Shown: positions 60,687 to 64,000 of the stretch, piece after piece
How positions within the stretch are numbered: the first letter of the stretch is position 1
Layout: each line of letters starts with the position of its first letter
Source: Nitratireductor aestuarii
GTDB lineage: Bacteria > Pseudomonadota > Alphaproteobacteria > Rhizobiales > Rhizobiaceae
Assembly (NCBI RefSeq): GCF_014641695.1
Contig: NZ_BMIF01000008.1
Coordinates: forward strand, 179,399 to 243,398
DNA: 64,000 bases
Direction: 5' to 3'
Position numbers and translations under genes: made by a program
Notes under the pieces: model-generated
What the model saw: only the letters and a program-made list of their open reading frames with translations
What the model was told of the DNA's origin: nothing
The model's database searches: none

Positions 60687-61286
60687 ATGGCAGCTATAGC
60701 TTGGTTTATCCCTCAATTGATCCAGGGGTCTGGTGGGCACCGCACGATTCTGGCGCATGCTCATGCGCTGGAGGTATCGGGCCACGACTGCACAATATAC
60801 CTTGAGGGTTCAGGGGAGCATTCAAGAGCTTCGGCGTTGATTGAAAAGCTGTTCGGCTACAAGTTCGCCAATGTGCGCTATGGATGGCGCGGGGCTACAA
60901 AGGCCGATGTAGCGGTTGCCACCGTATGGTATTCAGCGGCATTCGTCCGGGATCTCCCTTTCGACTGCATCAAATGCTATTTTGTGCAGGATTACGAAGC
61001 GTTGTTTAACCCCATGGGCGACGCTTACTTGCTGGCAGAAAACTCTTATCGATATGGTCTGATCCCAATCACCATCGGTCGCTGGCTGAAGCACGAACTG
61101 GCGAAACGGTTTCAAGTCCCTGCGTTTCACTTCGATTTCGGCGCTGATCACAGCATTTACAAGGTTCTGCCGGAGGTGCAGCGGAGCTTGTCGGTGTGCT
61201 TCATATATCAGCCGGATAAACTGAGAAGATGTTCCCGTCTCGGAATTGAAGCCTTGGGCATCGTGAAACACAAGCGTCCAGAGTGA
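60687..61286 (+). CDS. Glycosyltransferase (WsaF-like, GT-B), N-terminal half; frame broken at 61284
   Basis: N-terminal domain of a family 4-like glycosyltransferase: MAAIAWFIPQLIQGSGGHRTIL is the usual glycine-rich start, and YFVQDYEALFNP and YQPDKLRRCSRLGIEAL are typical of rhamnosyltransferase WsaF relatives. The frame ends TGA at 61284-61286 right after KHKRPE. The next frame begins within it (GTG at 61283) with NIILYGS, the expected continuation after RPEV. One extra G after GAG would rejoin both into one protein of about 403 residues. So it is either a pseudogene by one-base loss or two coupled half-proteins (GTGA overlap). Confidence 0.82.
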   Translation: MAAIAWFIPQLIQGSGGHRTILAHAHALEVSGHDCTIYLEGSGEHSRASALIEKLFGYKFANVRYGWRGATKADVAVATVWYSAAFVRDLPFDCIKCYFVQDYEALFNPMGDAYLLAENSYRYGLIPITIGRWLKHELAKRFQVPAFHFDFGADHSIYKVLPEVQRSLSVCFIYQPDKLRRCSRLGIEALGIVKHKRPE

Positions 61287-61897
61287 ACATAATACTATAC
61301 GGATCCGCCGTCGCCGACAGAGACTACGTCTGGTTCGAACACGAACATCGTGGATTGATGAGTCTGGAAGAATGCAACGCGCTCTACAACGAATGCTCGG
61401 TAGGGCTTTGTCTAAGCTCTTCCAATCCCTCCAGAATTCCTTTTGAAATGATGGCCTCTGGCTTGCCCGTGGTCGAACTGTGGAGAGACAACAATCTTTA
61501 CGACGTCCCGGATAAGGCCGTAAGCCTCAGCGAACAGACGCCCGAAAGCATTGCCGAGAATGTCCTGCGTTTACTGGACGATCCGGCCGCGCGAGAGACA
61601 ATGTCGCATGCAGGAGTCGCCTTCATGCGCAATCGCTCCCTTGCCAGCGAAACCGGGAAGGTGGTCTCTATCATAGAAGATCTAATTGAGGGTGTCAGGC
61701 CAGAGCTGACTGCTGAGCCGCGCCTGTATCGTCGCAAGCCCGTGGTCGCAGGCAGAATGGTTGCCGATCTGCCGCCAGAAATCTCACGAATTCTGACAGT
61801 TCCAAGAAACAGCTATGTCAACACCTTTCCGGATCCAGTGCGCCGCGCGCTCCTATGGAGCATGCGGAAGGCACGCAGAATGCTCCAGGCTTACTGA
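61283..61897 (+). CDS. Glycosyltransferase (WsaF-like, GT-B), C-terminal half
   Basis: Nucleotide-sugar-binding domain of the same glycosyltransferase, 204 residues from GTG at 61283. It has LEECNALYNECSVGLCLSSSNPSRIPFEMMASGLPVVELWRDNN, the core of the GT-B C-terminal domain, with the expected Glu (PFEMMASGLP). No ribosome site is seen before the GTG, so translation would depend on coupling to the upstream half. Codons are AT-richer than those of the core genes. The HAD-type gene follows 5 bp after its stop. Confidence 0.82.
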   Translation: MNIILYGSAVADRDYVWFEHEHRGLMSLEECNALYNECSVGLCLSSSNPSRIPFEMMASGLPVVELWRDNNLYDVPDKAVSLSEQTPESIAENVLRLLDDPAARETMSHAGVAFMRNRSLASETGKVVSIIEDLIEGVRPELTAEPRLYRRKPVVAGRMVADLPPEISRILTVPRNSYVNTFPDPVRRALLWSMRKARRMLQAY

Positions 61898-61902
61898 CGC
61901 GG

Positions 61903-63930
61903 ATGTATAAGCTACGTACGATTGACGTTTGGGATACACTGCTCAGACGTAGAAGCCATCCCGATTTTTCAAAATTGCACACCGCGCGAGCCATTTATCT
62001 AGGGCTTGGACAGATGGTCCGTGACGAATATCACGATCATTGGAGTATTTACCGTGAACGATGCAAGATCGAAGGAACATTCGTTGCTGAACGGGAATAT
62101 GGTGAGTACTCGCTCGATGAGGTTCTGGAGCTTCTGCTCCAGCGTGTTATGCGTGAGTATAATGCAGTCGACATCGAGAAGTATAGGCGCATTTACAGTG
62201 CGTCAGAGCAATCATTTGAATTACGAAACACCTACCCAGATCCTTGTATCGAAAGATTTTGCGGGGCATGGCCTGCGGATGAAACGTATTTCTTGTCGGA
62301 CTTCTACATGAGTGCCGATGCTATACAGAAGCTATTGGATCATCATGGGATTGCGAGATTTGTCAAAGCAGGGATCAGTTCGTGTGACGTCGGCTTCAGC
62401 AAGCGGCGCGGCCAGTTATACGAGCAAATTCACACTCTATACGGTGTAGAGCCGAGAGACCATGTGCATATTGGGGATAATTTCGAAGCTGACGTGTTGA
62501 TGGCCCGGAAAATGGGTGTTCACGCGGTTCATTTTGAGCCCAAGAGCGCACATTCGGAGCGTATTAGAATTTCAGAATACCTGAATAATAGAACAGCTTT
62601 GTTCTCACATATCGCTCAGGAAGTTACCAAGAATGCTGAGCCGCGGCTGCAATCGCTCTCGGGTGCGCAAAGAACGGCCTACGAGCTTGGTCTGCACACG
62701 GCACCATTGTTTGTCGGTTTTGTTATATTCATCGCAGAGCAAGCGCTAAAGAATAAGGATGAGAAGGTATTCTTCTTCACCAGAGAGGGTGAATTCTTTC
62801 TGCGGATCTGGAAGGCGTTATTTCCCGATAACGAGATTTCCGGGTTGGAGTTGCCTCTCCCGGATCTTCTGGAGGTAAGTCGGTTAGCAACCTTCTGTGC
62901 GTCACTTCGGTCGGTAAGTGTTGGGGAGTTGAGGCGCGTATGGAACCTCTATTCGACTCAATCAATGGACGCGTTGCTAAAGACCCTGGGGCTTCGTCCG
63001 GATGAGTTTGCAACCATGCTGGCTCGGTACAATCTGACGCTGGATGAAAACATCGTTCATCCGTGGCAGGACAATCGCGTTCGTGCGTTGTTTGCCGACA
63101 CTGCGTTTACCAGCAGTATAGAGGCGAAGGTTGAGGCCGATAGAAGGCAGCTCGGAAAATACCTGGATTCGAAGGGCTTTGGCGCGGCTGCCAACAGCGC
63201 TGTGGTGGACATCGGGTGGCGGGGTACGATTCAAGACAACCTGGGCTATGTTCGTCCGCAAACCCGGCTGACGGGGTATTACCTTGGTTTGCAGACGTTT
63301 CTTAACGAGCAACCTGCCAACTGTGCAAAGCGTGCGTATGGTCCCAATGGGAATGAGGCGACCGACCACCTGGATCTTCTGAACGTCGTTTCCTTGCTGG
63401 AAATGCTATGTAATTCGCCCAATGGCTCGGTGTCGGGTTACGGTGAAACGCATGAAGGTCAGGTGCATGCAATCCGCATCGTCGATGACGCGGAAAACAG
63501 AACGTTTGAACAGTTTGTTTCGTATTTTCAGGAAGCGGTGCTTCAGGCGGCGTCGGTTTATGCGACGTACATCGACAATCATGTAATTGTCAGTTCCGAA
63601 TTAAGGGAACGGGCCTGCGAGATCTGGGGAAAGCTGATCGGGGAAACTCATCAAGATCTGGCCCGAGCCTACATATCATTGAGCCACAACGAACTGTTCG
63701 GCGTGGGAAAGTTTATCGACAAAAGTCACGTCCCTAGTTTGAGGGATATCTTTCAAGGCCTTTTTAGCCGCTCGCGGCGACACGAAGTGGTTCAATACAT
63801 ACGCCAGACACAGTGGCCTCAACTGATATGGGCCAGAAAAGAATTAAGCTATATTCATAGACTGTCTCTCGTTCTGCTTATGAAGGCGGCTCTCTTTTAT
63901 AAAGTGAGGCGCAGGATATATGGCAGATAA
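61903..63930 (+). CDS. Large HAD-like hydrolase with uncharacterised C-terminal region (COG5610-like)
   Basis: A 675-residue protein. Residues 1-230 form a HAD domain: motif I TIDVWDTLLRRRSHPD (DxxDT), FLSDFYMSAD (motif II), a Lys in FSKRRGQLYEQ and HIGDNFEADVLMARKMG (motif IV). The rest (about 260-675) has no named domain but conserved-looking motifs FFFTREGEFFLRIW and VVDIGWRGTIQDNLGY. It resembles COG5610 proteins found in polysaccharide clusters. An earlier in-frame ATG at 61855 overlaps the glycosyltransferase end. AT-richer codons agree with transfer. Confidence 0.75.
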   Translation: MYKLRTIDVWDTLLRRRSHPDFSKLHTARAIYLGLGQMVRDEYHDHWSIYRERCKIEGTFVAEREYGEYSLDEVLELLLQRVMREYNAVDIEKYRRIYSASEQSFELRNTYPDPCIERFCGAWPADETYFLSDFYMSADAIQKLLDHHGIARFVKAGISSCDVGFSKRRGQLYEQIHTLYGVEPRDHVHIGDNFEADVLMARKMGVHAVHFEPKSAHSERIRISEYLNNRTALFSHIAQEVTKNAEPRLQSLSGAQRTAYELGLHTAPLFVGFVIFIAEQALKNKDEKVFFFTREGEFFLRIWKALFPDNEISGLELPLPDLLEVSRLATFCASLRSVSVGELRRVWNLYSTQSMDALLKTLGLRPDEFATMLARYNLTLDENIVHPWQDNRVRALFADTAFTSSIEAKVEADRRQLGKYLDSKGFGAAANSAVVDIGWRGTIQDNLGYVRPQTRLTGYYLGLQTFLNEQPANCAKRAYGPNGNEATDHLDLLNVVSLLEMLCNSPNGSVSGYGETHEGQVHAIRIVDDAENRTFEQFVSYFQEAVLQAASVYATYIDNHVIVSSELRERACEIWGKLIGETHQDLARAYISLSHNELFGVGKFIDKSHVPSLRDIFQGLFSRSRRHEVVQYIRQTQWPQLIWARKELSYIHRLSLVLLMKAALFYKVRRRIYGR

Positions 63931-64000
63931 CCTCGCGATCATGGAAGATAACGACGAACTTTCATTGCAGGGCGGGGCGCTGAGATCGGTCGCATTCGTC
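63920..64000 (+). CDS. Start of a further gene, cut by the window end
   Basis: ATG at 63920 overlaps the end of the HAD-type gene by 11 bases and has AGGA 5 bases upstream. Only 27 residues are visible (MADNLAIMEDNDELSLQGG, then ALRSVAFV). No family can be named. It continues the polysaccharide operon. Confidence 0.6.
   Translation, partial: MADNLAIMEDNDELSLQGGALRSVAFV

Noticed and set aside
61255..61300. Programmed ribosomal frameshift in the glycosyltransferase gene
   Set aside because: No slippery heptamer and no downstream hairpin or upstream Shine-Dalgarno stimulator were seen; single-base loss or translational coupling explains it more simply.

Overview
The window reads as chromosomal DNA from an alphaproteobacterium of the Hyphomicrobiales (Rhizobiales), probably Rhizobiaceae or Phyllobacteriaceae. 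The grounds are GC-rich codons, the GANTC methyltransferase CcrM, an alphaproteobacterial coxB-ctaD-ctaB-coxF-ctaG-ctaE-surf1 operon, an IalB-family protein, DUF6101 and DUF1344 proteins, and the neighbourhoods thrC/M16 peptidase and HDAC-like/xseB/dxs. Genus cannot be fixed from sequence alone.

Layout. 1-10.5 kb: end of a FAD-linked oxidase, a DUF6101 protein, ubiA, purD, a HicAB toxin-antitoxin pair, a large acyl-CoA dehydrogenase, pdxH, a surface lipoprotein, a DnaJ-type chaperone, fabI and a histidine phosphatase. 10.5-18 kb: aroC, a RibB fused to a degenerate RibA half (RibBX type), an HDAC-like deacetylase, xseB, dxs and a TrmA/RlmD-type RNA methyltransferase. 18-23 kb: an Xre/RES toxin-antitoxin pair, a membrane diguanylate cyclase, a sirtuin, tldD and ialB. 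23.6-32.2 kb: the aa3 cytochrome oxidase operon with its assembly factors, then ispH, thrB and rnhA. 32.2-45 kb: peroxiredoxin, DsbD-alpha-like protein, YqgE, a GGDEF/EAL protein, a RimJ-type acetyltransferase, M16 peptidase, thrC, a lipoprotein, two HAD phosphatases, ccrM and mutY. 45-55 kb: DUF721/DciA-like protein, a DsbA-like thiol oxidoreductase, smc, an unknown 141-aa protein, ppdK, a DUF1499 protein and a metallo-beta-lactamase-fold hydrolase. 55.5-64 kb: a surface-polysaccharide region (galE, a PglC/WcaJ-type sugar transferase, a FlaA1/PglF-type nucleotide-sugar dehydratase), interrupted by tRNA-Gln(UUG) and ridA. It is followed by a visibly AT-richer, probably acquired segment with a glycosyltransferase split by a one-base frame change and a large HAD-type protein.

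How the genes fit together. Most of the window is core metabolism and cell maintenance: haem A supply and oxidase assembly with the oxidase itself, isoprenoids (dxs, ispH) with the quinone prenyltransferase ubiA, vitamins B2 and B6, threonine synthesis (thrB, thrC) and genome upkeep (smc, mutY, xseB, ccrM, DciA-like). Accessory content is limited to two toxin-antitoxin modules, each with a visible candidate operator, and the right-hand polysaccharide segment. No CRISPR array, complete insertion sequence, prophage or rRNA operon was seen. The best candidates for something new are the split glycosyltransferase with its large HAD-like neighbour, the hairpin-rich leader of ribBX, and the fabI upstream palindrome.
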